DNA of 64,000 bases from Gautieria morchelliformis. Its lineage: Eukaryota; Basidiomycota; Agaricomycetes; Gomphales; Gomphaceae. Every line of letters starts with the position of its first letter. Positions within the stretch are counted from its first letter, which is position 1. A model generated the notes under the pieces. That model did not search any database, was not told the DNA's origin, and worked only from the letters and a program-made list of their open reading frames with translations. Location of the stretch: the NCBI GenBank assembly GCA_015179125.1, contig WHVA01000141.1:1-64000 (forward strand), in the 5' to 3' direction. Positions 24,640-35,768 of the stretch are shown here, one piece after another. The position numbers and the translations under genes were made by a program.

Positions 24640-25010
24640 AAGGAGGATGTTCAGATTGACAATAATGTACATTCTTCTAGGATATATTAGATATCTTTTA
24701 AACTATCAACCCTAACCAAATTTATAGTCCATCATTTTGAGAAACTTGTATATTGTAGATATCCTAAAAATTTTTGAATGTTCTGATATTTTAAAAATAT
24801 ATTTGTATGTACTAAAGCATGAGATAACAGAACAATTTCTGATAGAATTTGGATGGCTATATGTTAAAAGTATATATGAAGTTTGTTAGATATACAATGA
24901 TAAAATGTAGAGACAAGTATAGACCATATGAGTACATGTTAGAAGTATATATAAAGTGTGTCAGATATATAAGGACAGAATGTAAAAGCAAGTATGGACA
25001 ATAGAGGAAT
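24640..25010 (+). repeat. AT-rich dispersed repeat, copy 1
   Basis: Shares long stretches with 31566-31831 (same strand) and 39305-39830 (opposite strand): a segment with GATATTTTAAAAATAT, a GATAACAGA block, and about 70-bp subunits (AGTATATATGAAGTTTGTTA ... AGTATGGAC) repeated about twice here. No coding capacity. Possibly part of a non-autonomous element. Confidence 0.7.
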
Positions 25011-25114
25011 TTTGATACCAATAATTACTGGCTTCAGCATACATACTCCAACAGTACCAGAAGTTACTAGCAAACAGCTAAAAATTACTAGAACTAATTA
25101 AACAATGCATGGCC

Positions 25115-25700
25115 ATCACACATTGCAGTTTTGGAACCCTTCAAAACTTTGGTGTTAGAACTAACACCTTGGTCTATGTCATATATAAAACTGCAAGAAT
25201 ATTAGACACTACTGGTGTAATGAATAACAAACTATCAGTTTGTAGGTTTGAGGACAACTATCGGGGTCCAAGTATTCCAAAAAGAGAGGAATGGCTTTTA
25301 TAGGAGAGTTTGTAAGTGGGCTGACCCGATGGATGTCAACACACTGCAATAAACAAGCGACTGGTTTTGGGGTAGTGACTTGTGAAAGTCTCTGAACAGG
25401 AAAATCAACTGATCAAATCATCTCAGGTATTGGAGTGCTAATTGGCAAGAAATTGATTGACAACCTCACTCTGCAGAATTTCACCTAGAAGGTTAGTCTG
25501 GGTGGCTAAGTAGAAAAGCCACTACTTAACTGAGAATTAATACACTAAGCAAGTGTAATAACCCTAGCTGGGGTTAGCAGCCTGGTAAGCTGTGCAAGCT
25601 TGGCAAGTCATGCAAGGTGCATAGGATAGAAGATAGTAGATTGGCTGATGAAAAGGCAGGCAAAAGGGCCTCCTTTTATATTGTAATGTACATGAGCTTA
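25115..25700 (-). mobile_element. LTR D-like copy (related to 45218-45974)
   Basis: Reverse complement matches the 757-bp LTR D: the promoter CAATATAAAAGGAGG (near 25680), the CTAGCTGGGGTTA/GCTAATCCCAG region, the ACTTTCACAAG block and the terminal GGGTTCCAAAAC near 25120. It is diverged by many changes and its ends are not cleanly defined. Confidence 0.7.
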
Positions 25701-25787
25701 GTAATCAGCTAGAACCTTCTGTTGATATAAGCATACATATAGGGGTATACGCATGGGTATGGCCCTCTCATTACCGTCAACCTTATC

Positions 25788-26880
25788 ATGTCTAGAGATC
25801 CAGGATATTTTCAAGTTCGCGCGATGACATCAGGATGGCTTGGTCAGCATGTTGGCCAGGTCACGTGCTTGTCTCAATATGTGCTGACCAGGATGCAATT
25901 TGATATGGCCTATCGACTGTACCACCACCTGGTTGTTGAGCACGATCATTGCGGAGGTGAGGGCCCTTTCCTTGGAAAGAGTTCTAGGGCATGGGTGATG
26001 CCCATGGCTTCGGCCTCGTATGTCGCATGGTTGGCAAGCAGCCCTAGGCAGTACCTGGCCACACTTGTCATGGTATCACCCCCTGCATTGCCTTCTATGC
26101 CTGATCCGTCAGTGTAAACCCTGACCCCACATTGTTGAGATCATCCTCCTTCGATTGGTCCCTGGTCTCTGCGATTTCAAGCTGGAAGAGGGCCTTGTCA
26201 CTAGGCGAGTGGTATGCAGGCTGGACAGTTTCATAGCCATCCAGGTCGATACTGAAGTAGTGGAAGAGGTAGTGAACAGGGGACGGATGCCTGTGGACCA
26301 TCCTCCTTGCGCAGGACCTGCTGACTTTGTGGAGAGGATGTAATGGGGGAAGGCTCGCGAGGTGAATTGTGGCATGGTGACAGACATTGAGCAGGAGCAG
26401 TTTGATTGGCATGACGTTCACATGGATCTCCAGCACATCCATTGCCGTTGTTCTCATTGCCCCTATAATAGCGATAGTAGCTAGCCACTGAACAGAGGTT
26501 AGTTTGCAGACCACACTTACCGACCCCATAGCACATTTCCCACTCTTTGACCTCTTTATCGGCGTGAAACATATGTCAGCCGCATATGTGAACTTTGGTA
26601 TAGCAACTGCACAGTATAGCTGTAGCATGAGGTTAGCATGAATTCCAGAGGATGGCCTAGCCAGTCTGCAGAAGAGAAGGGTCCACTTAGTGGCTTTTGC
26701 TACTGTTTTTTCTACCTGCTCCCTCTACCGCAGCTCCCTATCAAGGTAGATGCCTAAGAATTTGTATGTGCTCTGTGCTGAGATGTTCACGCCCTCATAC
26801 AGGAAGTCTGGTCGGGGTTAGGGCACTGTTCTCCCTGGCCGCAATGTGGCTGTCCACCAGTCCAGGTTCCTACAGGTGAC
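25788..26880 (-). pseudogene. LINE C remnant, same family as LINE A
   Basis: Minus strand: RT C-terminal part from about 26860 (DFLYEGVNISAQSTYKFLGI), thumb 26628-26200 (AVAIPKFTYAADICFTPI, then LTSVQWLATIAIIGAMRTTA), then RNase H with YTDGSGIEGNAGG near 26115-26080 and ATYEAEAMGITHAL near 26030-25990. The thumb is clearly the same family as LINE A (PKFxY, LTSVQ, IAIxGAMR shared) but lacks the insertion found there, so it shows what LINE A looked like. Frameshifts and stops; no 5' end, no RT palm, no tail seen. Confidence 0.8.
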
Positions 26881-27495
26881 TTGCAGTTGGATCCAACTCC
26901 CACAAGTCCAGGTGACCCAGCACTTAAAAACCTGGCAAGTCCAGGTTTGACTTTTGGAATGCCGCAGGTGACTTGTGAACCTACCAGAGTATTCCGGGGA
27001 CGGTCACATGACCACTCTGAAAGCCACCCTTAAGCCCCCTCTTTTTCTTCACAGTCATCTCTCTGACCTCATTAACCAGTTCCAACAATTTCAAGCCACC
27101 ATCTCAACACATGCATGATATTGTGGTTCTACCAACCAATTGGTGCCATATCAGTCCCACCCTTCCCAGGAGCATGAGGGATTTTGGGGGGGATGACAGA
27201 CTTTGTCGTCACATCGAACCGGTAGGCGCAGAAGGCCATCCCAAAACCGCTCAGGCCATACAGAGCTGGCGCTAACAACCCACCTTTGGCCTTATATTTA
27301 GTGTACGAGTAGTTAGTAGCCCCTCAGTGAACCATCCGTTCACTGAGAGGTGCGTTTCTTGTTGTTTTCCCGAGTGTACAGTCACTCATCGATTCTCAGC
27401 TTCATGTGTTTAGGTATAGTAATAGTATACTCAGTGAACCATCCGTTCACTGAGCTTCATGTGTTTAGCTACTGCACACATAACCGCAAGAGGTT
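26881..27495 (+). promoter_or_regulatory. Leader/LTR-like region upstream of copia C
   Basis: No gene. A TATATTTAG promoter-like element lies near 27293 and two copies of a 25-nt hairpin follow (27323-27347 and 27430-27454) before the gag start region. The position fits the LTR and leader of copia C, but no matching 3' LTR was found, so its extent is unknown. Confidence 0.4.
27323..27454. repeat. Two identical 25-nt hairpins (CTCAGTGAAC stem)
   Basis: 27323-27347 and 27430-27454 each read CTCAGTGAAC-CATCC-GTTCACTGAG: a perfect 10-bp stem and 5-nt loop. A short direct repeat GCTTCATGTGTTTAG also occurs twice (about 27402 and 27454). This suggests a local duplication in a transcribed leader. 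Confidence 0.85.
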
Positions 27496-28522
27496 ATGGG
27501 CCCCACAGAGCCCAACATGCCAACTGCAAATACCAAGACGTTTTCTATACCTAAATTAGCATGTGACGATACTAATTGGGTCATGTGGAAGAGCCTGACC
27601 TTGTCCACGCTGGCATCCACCCATGGTGCCCAACGGCACTTGGATGGGACCGCTCAAGTCCCCCCTCTGATCCCTACATACCCCAGTGGTCATGTACTCA
27701 CGAATAAGGAGGAGGAAGACTTGGAGGAGCTGGAGAAGTGATGGGATGATTATCATCAGTGCGAGGTGACCATTAAAGTGCAAATTTTTACCACAGTGCC
27801 AGACAGTGTACTGATCGAGATCCAGAACCTAGATACTACAAAATCAGTATGGGAAGCTGTTTGCACAAAGCATGAAGCAAAGGCACTCATTGTTAGGGTC
27901 GACTGTATGAGCTGAAGTGCGAGAATGATGCAAACATCTACATGCACCTGGAAACTCTCATGGAGATGCATGAGCAGCTCGCAGGTATGAACGCTGTACT
28001 CACTAACGAAGACTTGGTCACCATCATCCTTGGATCACTTCCTAAATCCTATTGACCACTCATTAATGCAATCACCATGTCCACATTGCATGCTAAGGTG
28101 AAACTGGAGCTGGATCAGGCCATGGAGACCCTGATAGATGAGTTCGAGTGCTTGGCTATTGAGGAGCAATAGCTCAAGGTGAGCAAGAATGCCCTCACTG
28201 CAGTGAAAGGCTGGAGGAAGTCCCAGGCATGCAGCAGCACTTCCAGCGCCACAAGGACAGACGTGGAGTGTTGGAAATATGGAAAGAAGGGTCATATCAA
28301 GGCTGATTGTCGTTCTAAAGTGAAAAAGAAAGACAAGAAGGAAGATGATAAGAAGGGAAGTATGTCAGCAAATGCAGCAACAGAGGGCGAAGACTTTGCC
28401 TTCACAATTACATTTGCTGGGGCCAAGCTTGCACTGGAAGTGAGTGTATAGATGGGTCGGGAAACCAATGTCTATGACTCAGGTGCATTGGGCCACATGT
28501 TGCCAAGTAGACACCGCTTCAC

Positions 28523-29425
28523 TGTAAGGGCAACCCTAGCTGGCTGTGGAGATCACACTACCATACAACCGACAAGGGGAAATCCAAAGAGAAGAGGCTA
28601 AGGACCCCCAATGTCAGCGAGCCCGTATTATACTACGCTGTGCAGCCAGGGACAACACTTGGCACCCGCCATCAACCCTGCATCCCCCTGACCTCCCTGC
28701 TCAACTATAATTGTTATTCGCAATGTCTTCGCACAACCGAAGCTCTCAAGAAGGGTGTTATGTAAGGTGTCTCGGCGGCGCAGGCGATGGTGGTTGGGTG
28801 TGTCGATGTGGCTGGCGAGGGATAGATACCTTGACGTCCTTCCACCATGGTGACCGCCATTGCCCTGTTTGCAATAGTGGGTAAGTACAAGGCAAGGAGA
28901 TAAGTTTGACACTCACGGGGCCATTATAGCAAGCTTGGTCGTGGTGATACAATTCGTCATCAATTTGTCAAGAGCGAGCCTAGCGAGCCTCTACCTCTCT
29001 TGGCATTCTATGGCGCCCGGGAATCCGTTCTCGCTGTTATGGGATGCCATCATGGCATCATTTTCGGTTGACCAATCGTATGGCCCCAGTTGTTAACCAG
29101 GGTGCTGGAGCTGATGACCCTCAGGCATCTGATGACGAACGCTAATGATACCATTCACTGCCTGGAGCACTATGTCACCGGAGCCCTCACCCGGACCATC
29201 TCCGATGTTTATCTCATTGTCACCGAGATTCGGACCATTGTCACCCTTGATGCCACCTATTACGTGAGTCGCTTGACTTCCAACACTATCCTGAGAGCCG
29301 ACGTCAAAGTGGAGTGGAATTGGCAAAGCAAACAGAACTGGTGGAAGTTCTTCCAGAACCGGAGTCGGAGATGGAATCGGAACTTGGTGTGGTGTCGGAA
29401 CTGGAAAACCAGGTGTCCCCTGACA
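28523..29425 (+). mobile_element. Insertion F, 903 bp, TG...CA ends, 5-bp target duplication TTCAC
   Basis: Starts TGTAAGGG and ends CCCTGACA, flanked by TTCAC at 28518-28522 and 29426-29430. It separates HRFT from TFKEIAP of the copia C protease. The ends are short inverted repeats (TGTAAGGG / TGTCAGGG). Best read as a solo LTR or an LTR-bounded deletion derivative. No known protein inside. Confidence 0.85.
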
Positions 29426-29599
29426 TTCACCACCTTCAAAGAAATTGCACCACAAACGATCAATGCCACAGACAGGACCATCTTCCAAGCCATAGGGAAC
29501 ATGAGGGTTGGTATTCCTAATGGGAAAATGATGACAGACGTCACCTTGAGGGACATGCTATATTGCCCAGACCTTGCTTTCACCCTGGTCTCCCTAGCA

Positions 29600-29940
29600 T
29601 GTTGTTAGAATGCAAGGAGGGAGGCGGAGAGAGACGAAAGATGGAACAGAACTCGGTGCACTGAGCACAGAAACAGATGGAACTCGAGTGTTAGCTAACT
29701 CTAGCTGTAACACTAAACGGAGCTGTAGTGCAGCTAAAAGGGCTGAAACCAATGTATTTGTTGTAACTACTGGGCTAGCTACATATACGAGTGTCGAAGT
29801 GTCGAAGGTATGGGCGCTCGGTCAGGGGTCAGCGGAGTGGGAACTAGATAGGAGTTGCATCCGAACACGGATAGCACCGGGATAGTGCCGGTTTGCGCTG
29901 CAGGCTATACTAACATGGCGAGTAATGACAATTCACAACA
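29600..29940 (+). mobile_element. Solo LTR E1, 341 bp, target duplication TAGCA
   Basis: Starts TGTTGTTAGAATGC, ends TTCACAACA, flanked by TAGCA at 29595-29599 and 29941-29945. It has a purine-rich beginning (GGAGGGAGGCGGAGAG) like E2. It interrupts copia C between LVSLA and the DAAGYS block. Confidence 0.9.
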
Positions 29941-30196
29941 TAGCATGCTGTGATGCAGCAGGTTATTCAGTCCTGTTGAAGGACCAAAAGTGTTTGATTC
30001 AAGACCTGAAAGGGACTGAGTGGACAGGTCCTGCTCTCGAATGGTCTCTACAAAGTAGAGCACAGGTCATCAGCAGCAGCCACAAATGTCAAGGAAGCCA
30101 CTCATGATGGACGAATTGCACCGCCAGATGGGGCATATTTCCCCACAGGCCACCAGGAAATTGGTCCAGGATGGTACCATCACAGGGCTTGAGGTT

Positions 30197-30519
30197 TGTT
30201 AAAAGGGTACAAGGAGGGAGATGGAGACAGAGACGGAATGGAACACAATGCGCAATGCGCGAGACGAAACACTAGTGAGGACTACTGTTAACTCACTCAA
30301 CCGGACTCAAGCTATGTGAGTGGACGGGCTGAAACCGATCAATTCAATGTAACTAATGGTCTAGCTACTTATACAAGTTGGTCATAGGGGTGGGATACCA
30401 GCAGAAAGTCTTGGAACATGAGCCAGTATTATGACCGGTGATGAGTCACGCAGATCACTAGCTAGAAGAGTGGGGAAAATACTAGAAATCACGGGAAAAA
30501 TACTGCTGGATTCACAACA
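30197..30519 (+). mobile_element. Solo LTR E2, 323 bp, target duplication AGGTT
   Basis: Starts TGTTAAAAGGG, ends TTCACAACA, flanked by AGGTT at 30192-30196 and 30520-30524. Same family as E1: shared ACAAGGAGGGAG start region, GGGCTGAAACC and GCTACxTATAC blocks and identical last nine bases. It interrupts the copia C pre-integrase/integrase junction. Confidence 0.9.
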
Positions 30520-30907
30520 AGGTTGACATGGCTAGTCAACCTGGATTTTGCACAGCATGTGCACAAGCCAAGCCCATGCAAAAACCTGTCCCACAGAAAA
30601 GAGAGGGTCCACGTGCCATTAAATTTGGCGAGAAGGTCCATTCAGATGTCTGGGGGCCGGCAAACCCTCAAAGCTATGATGGAAAGGAATACTTCATCAG
30701 CTTCACCAACAATTACAATCAGTAGATGTACCTGGTACCAATGGCCAAGAAGAGTAATGCTTTTAGCTGCTACAAGCAGTATGAAGCATGGGTCAAAATG
30801 CAGCATGGTGCAAGGTTAAAGTGACTGCAGACTAACTGTACCTCTCCTAGGAGTTCGCAGACCAACTGAAATCAAAAGGAACGGTCAGAAGCCTCACTGT
30901 ACATGAC

Positions 30908-31560
30908 TGTTATGACCATGTATTTCTGACTTCCAACACTCAGTTCTGCTCACATTCCAACCCTCCAATAGTTCTGATATTCCACCCCTTGTTTATTCCC
31001 TTGTTCTTTCAACTCTATTACTCAGACCCACCGGACTCGCCTCTCAGCACAGCAAGACCATATGTCTAGCCCTCCTTGTAGTTTCATTGTCAGATATGTT
31101 TTCCGACCCTTTGTTCTTTTGCCATTGTTTTACCCTACCCTGAACCCCCTTGTAGTCCTCTTGTTCCCAATTAGTTAATTGGCTCGTATGTCTATCCAAC
31201 TTCCGTTCCCTCCAGAATTTGCTTAGTACTGCCCCATTACATGTTGTCTCAGCACTTTGTATAAAAAAGCCTTTCATGCATGTCTGTTATTCTGCAATCA
31301 GATAATCACCTTCAATATGTGATTTCCTTCACTCTATCTCCTGTTCTTAGCACAGCAAGTTTTGCAAGACCTCTGCCTCTCCACCTTCCGCCTTCTGACT
31401 CTATTTCTGACTCAAATTCTGACTTCTGTTTAGTTCGATACTTTCCGACTTCGACCCTCAATCTGAAATACTTAGGACGATAGTTCATTGGGGGCACAAC
31501 ATATAAGTTAAAGCCATTGTCCTTTCTAGTTCCAACTTGTGGAAATCTCGATATATAACA
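30908..31560 (+). mobile_element. LTR of family B, complete (653 bp)
   Basis: Starts TGTTATGACC and ends ATATATAACA, with a TATAAAAAAG box near 31259. It is the reference for the partial copies at 1-375 (inverted) and 5652-5975. Flanks are ATGAC and ATTAC, an imperfect 5-bp duplication. Copia C does not resume after it; an AT-rich repeat follows, so the right flank has been rearranged or the duplication is by chance. Confidence 0.85.
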
Positions 31561-31565
31561 ATTAC

Positions 31566-31831
31566 AGATCTGAAGAAAATGATATTTTAAAAATATGGTT
31601 GTATGTGCTAAAGCACGGTATGTATTGAGATAACAGAGCAATTTCAGATAGGATTTGGATGACTATATATTAAAAGTATATATGAAGTTTGTTACATGTA
31701 TGATGATAGAATGTAGAGGCAATATCTGATTAGAAGGTATGTTTAAAATAATATACATGTATAGTACAAAGATATATAACTATTGATGTTTAGACAATGG
31801 GGTATACATCTTTTCCTAGGGGAGCAGCAGA
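31566..31831 (+). repeat. AT-rich dispersed repeat, copy 2
   Basis: Shares GATATTTTAAAAATATGG, TTGAGATAACAGAGCAATTTC and the 70-bp-type subunit with copies at 24640-25010 and 39305-39830. The end GGGGAGCAGCAG is found inverted at the start of the 39305 copy. Confidence 0.7.
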
Positions 31832-31956
31832 CTGTGAGAAAGAACTTTAGGACTAGGATTAAGCATGCCTTACAATTGCTGGCAACTGTCTCAATTGTGA
31901 TATATTTTATGAAATATCGATTAGCTAAGCTATATATGACATTTATAAGCATCCGC

Positions 31957-32229
31957 CTAAAAAAAGGCAAAGTTATAGGAGCCTTAAAACAAGCCTGATA
32001 AGCCTAACAAACACCCCAGCAGGTCTGGGGATCTGTGGTGAGTGCACAAGAGGCACTCTCCCACACTCCCCAGCTGTTAGCTGGCGCTTTTTGGCTTATG
32101 TAATCAGCCCCAAAAGTGCAGATACAAAGGAAAGAGTCAACAAGAAGTCAGTAACTACTGGGGAGAAAAATACCAAGAAAATTAGAGGAAATGTAGAATG
32201 GATAGGGCTTCTAATATCACCATTCAACA
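31957..32229 (-). mobile_element. Copia A family LTR, copy a
   Basis: In element orientation (minus) it runs from TGTTGAATGG at 32229 to ...TTTTTTTA at 31957, matching the other eight family LTRs in the window. The terminal bases at the low end are altered (TA instead of CA). No matching target duplication. Confidence 0.8.
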
Positions 32230-33280
32230 GGCTCCTGGGTAGACTGCAGGCCCGATGTGCGATGCTAGGAGGGAAGGAGAGTGGGTAGGGTAGATGAAAA
32301 AAAAGCGTGTAGAGACACAACCCCAATGTGAGCTGTACAATAATCAAATCAAATACAATGCTGATTAATGGGGAATATCTGCGGGGGGATAGTGAGCATG
32401 GCATGATTGACAAAGAAAAGGGGGGACTGATGCTGTTGAGCGCTGGGTATTGGGTGTTGCTATTGAGCAGGTACATAGTGAGGAGGGTGATAGAGGAAAC
32501 AGAGTAGATAGTGCTGGACTCGATGACAATGATGATGACAGGGAGGAGAGTGTGCTGGACCAAGAAATAGGCCACCTTGCACATGGTGATCTAGATACGG
32601 ACGGTGACGAGGGCTATGGGCAAGTTAGCAAGGAGACAGGGATGGGAACAGGAACTAGAGGGACTCACTCATGCAGATAATGTTGGTCACAAGGGTGGTG
32701 GTGAGGAATGCAGTGATCCACGCGGTGAATGTGACCATGAAGATATTACCGTCGTGGAGGATTGCACAGTTATAGATGACACTGATGCCAGTGACTGGAG
32801 AGAGCCTGCTGGCAAGGCACTTGGCCCCTCTGTCACGGGTGGAGAGGGGGTGTGATCTGGGCAGCTAATCGCAGGGTGGCAGGCACTGGCAAGGACAACA
32901 CCATTGCACGTAATCGTGAAGGGTCAGCGACATGGTCCAGGCATGACCTTTTGGAGGTCGTGTGCACATCCTGGAGTTGCTCCTCCATCTTTTTTGTTTT
33001 GGTGCACTTGGTGTCAAGCACATCCTTGCAGTCTTTGGCCACGTGTTTTAAGTCCACAACCTCCTTTTTGAAGTCATGGATGTCATGCAGAGGCCTCTCC
33101 TGGGCATCATGCGTGATGGCTCTGGCAAACCAAGCCCAGGCTGAGTCGATGGCCTTGCTGATGTCCTCATCTCTCAGCTTGACCTTGCGGGTGCCGGTCA
33201 TGGACCTGAGATGCGTAGCATACACTCGTCTCGGTAGATAATTGGGAGGCTGTCCTCCCATCCTGCGATAATCCAGTATT
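32230..33280 (-). other. Intergenic region with one unidentified coiled-coil ORF (33261-32833)
   Basis: The minus-strand frame 33261-32833 (142 codons, ATG start) begins MGGQPPNYLPRRVYATHLRS and contains a Lys/Asp/Val-rich heptad-like stretch (KKEVVDLKHVAKDC...). It looks more protein-like than the opposite strand and could be a piece of a retrotransposon structural protein, since it lies after the minus-strand gypsy C. I do not recognise a family. The rest (32230-32830) has no gene. Confidence 0.4.
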
Positions 33281-33389
33281 CATGGGCAACGGACACCCAG
33301 AGGATATTGGTGGCCCCCTGCTTTGGGGTCATTGATCATAACATGGACATTGACTGATCAATGTCCCTTCCATCTATGGATGGCATCAT

Positions 33390-35500
33390 CTTCATGGGGA
33401 GATAATGGTGGTTGCTTCAAAGAAGCAATATGCCTCAGAAAGATCTAAGGCAAAAATTTGTCTGCGCCATGGCTGGCCCATCATCATGTGACATATGCGA
33501 GACTGATGTGACCTAATGCTGCTTGGGAAAATCGTGTGGTTTGCATATTCTATGAGCTCTAGGTAATGATCTAGAACTTCTATATCCTTGAATGATGACA
33601 TGGGCTCCTATGTCACATTATCTAGGGTCCAGCAGACCTGGAGTTCCAGGTCCGTCGAGTTTATCTACCAATGGGATAGAATCTTGTCAACGAGCCACTC
33701 TTTGTCGTCATTTGACCTGAAGTCATAGAATGACTTGGCTTCAGGATGAGGAAACAACTCATCATTGTTAGCTTTATATCACCATACAAGGCTTGAGTGG
33801 CAAACTGAGGAGATGGGATGGCTCTGTAGCTCATCAGGTAGCTCTAGGGTTTCCATCAAGACCTCATTATGGGCCTTGACCTTGATCATGCGGTATGGTC
33901 CAATGTACCATGGCACAAGCTTTCTGGCCCTTTCTTTTGGCAGGGTCAGGTTTTGAGTCGATCAGTACACACGGTTATTGACCACATACCTGTTGCTCAC
34001 CATATGTTTCTTGTTTGCATGTGTCACCTAATTCTCAATAATTGCATCATATGCTGGCATCAGGTTCCATCAGGCCTGATGTGCATATCCCTGGCTATGG
34101 GTAGGTGGCTGTAGTTCAGCTCGAAAGGTGCAAACCCAGGCATTGTGCTGACATTGCTGCTGAGGGTAACCCCAACCATGGAAGGTATTTATTGATCCAG
34201 TCCTTCTGATCATCTCTGACAACAGCATATAGGATCTGCCTGATTAAGTGGTTCGCCCACTGCATCACTCTATCCATCTGTGGATAGAAAGCAGTCAACA
34301 TGAGGAGCTTGGTCCTCATAAGTTGCTGCAGTTCATGTTAGAATATGGATGTGAACTTCAGGTCTCTATCTGAGACTATGGAATCTGGGATTCCATGGAG
34401 CCTGACAACTTCTTTGAGAAATAGCCAGACTATTCCCTTGGCTGTCATGCTTGTCATTATCAGGATGAGGTGGATGTGTGACATTAGTCGGTCAATGATT
34501 ACCATCAGGTATCATTCAACTTAGGCAGTGGCCCCATAAAGTCAATGCTGATAGACTGCCAGGGCGTATCAGGAATGGGCAGGCCATGTAATAAGCCATT
34601 AGGCCATTGTGGGCCAGTTTTAGTCATCTGGCGCTTCACACATAACATGCAGAATTGATGTCCAGGCTCATGCCTAGCCACTAGTATGATCTTCAAACAT
34701 AGTTCAAAGTTTTCAGATGGCCATAATGACCGACTATCTGGTGGGCATGATCAATGATGATCTTGATCAACCTCCTTCTCCCTTGGAAGACAGACCAGGG
34801 GACAGGGATGACGTCCCTCTTGAGCTGATTCTTTGTCCAAATCAGCCCGTCCCAAATGCTGAACCTTGGGTGGGCATCCGAGTGCTCTATGATCTTTGAG
34901 AACATGGAGTCCTTGTATGAGTCCTTGTAGTACACATTGCACAGGACCTTTGGTAGGTCCATGCCCTCTTCGATGCAGATGTGCTATCATTGCCAGCAGC
35001 AATGACTTGAATGTCATTGTTATTGTCCAATGTGATGTCATTTATAGGCTCTCTGGACAAGCCTTTGTTCAATGCAGCGGACTCCAGTGTCTGTACCTCT
35101 GTTTTCTCTGTGAGCACCTCATTGCTGCTGTTCACAGTTTAATATATCGGTTGGTGGGCAACAGCTCACCACCAGGGTCAAGACATGTGTCTGTGTTAAT
35201 GAAGATGTGCTCCAGGTGACTGTCATCACTTGTGTTGCATAGTATCGCAACGGGCAGTCTGCCACTTTGTTTTCTATGCCATTGACATGAACACTGTTGA
35301 AGTCAAAGCCGGATAAGAACTCCCACCATCTGACCTAATGGTCAAATAGGCTCTTTTGGGTCTCAAAGTATTTGAGGGCCTTGGGGTCTGTGACTAGGGT
35401 GAACCTTCACCCTGGAAGCTTGTCCTCTCATTTCACGAGAGCCTCGAGCACAGTGATCATTTCATGCTCATAAGTTTGGTAGTGTTACACAGCAACACTA
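33390..35500 (-). pseudogene. pol: Ty3/gypsy C pol remnant (RNase H, integrase, chromodomain-like end)
   Basis: Minus strand: RNase H end at 35490-35230 (YEHEMITVLEALVK, TLVTDPKALKYFETQ), zinc-binding integrase N-terminus near 34790-34720 (HAHQIVGHYGHLKT), CMLCVKRQ near 34640, core PWQSISIDFMGPLPKL near 34560-34510, and a later core block LTAFYPQMDRVMQWANHLI near 34300-34240. At 33740-33530 an EWLVDKILSH...LELQVCWTL...EPMSSFKDIEVLDHYLE block resembles the chromodomain-like C-terminus of basidiomycete Ty3 elements. It differs in sequence from chromovirus A, so it is another family. Multiple in-frame stops (for example two TGA around 35420-35445). RT is lost; 35501 is the edge of a copia A LTR. 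Confidence 0.8.
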
Positions 35501-35768
35501 TATAAAAAAGTGAAGTTATAGGAGCCTTAAAACAAGCCTGATAAGCCTAACAAACACCCCAATGTGTGGTGAGTGCACAAGATAAGGGGCACTCTCCCAC
35601 ACTCCCCAGCTGTTAGCCGGTGCTTTGGGGCTTATGTAATCAATCAAACCAAAAAGTGCAGATACAAAGGAAAGAGTCAACAAGAAGTCAGTAACTACTG
35701 GAGAGAAAAATACCAAGAAAATTAGAGGAAATATAGAATGGATAGGCGTCTAATATCACTATTCAACA
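35501..35768 (-). mobile_element. Copia A family LTR, copy b
   Basis: Element orientation minus: TGTTGAATAG at 35768 to ...TTTTTTATA at 35501. It is fused directly to copia A gag at 35769, with no pol in between. The two flanks do not match, so this is an internal-deletion product rather than a clean solo LTR. Confidence 0.8.

Larger units (their letters stand above)
27496..30907 (+). pseudogene. gag-pol: Ty1/copia C gag-protease-integrase remnant, split by four LTR-type insertions
   Basis: Gag near 27505-28150 begins MPTANTKTFSIPKL and has the copia-type DDTNWVMWKS block. A degenerate zinc knuckle CWKYGKKGHIKADC (second Cys lost) lies near 28270-28312. The protease has YDSGALGHM near 28478-28504, continuing after insertion F at 29431 (TFKEIAPQTINATDR, LYCPDLAFTLVSLA). 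After insertion E1 it continues from 29946 (DAAGYSVLLKDQKC), then the pre-integrase HRQMGHISPQAT. After insertion E2 come CTACAQAKPMQKP and the integrase core start HSDVWGPANPQSYDGKEYF, up to RSLTVHD, where a family B LTR begins. RT and RNase H are absent. Many stops. Once the insertions are removed in thought, the flanks join in register. Confidence 0.85.
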
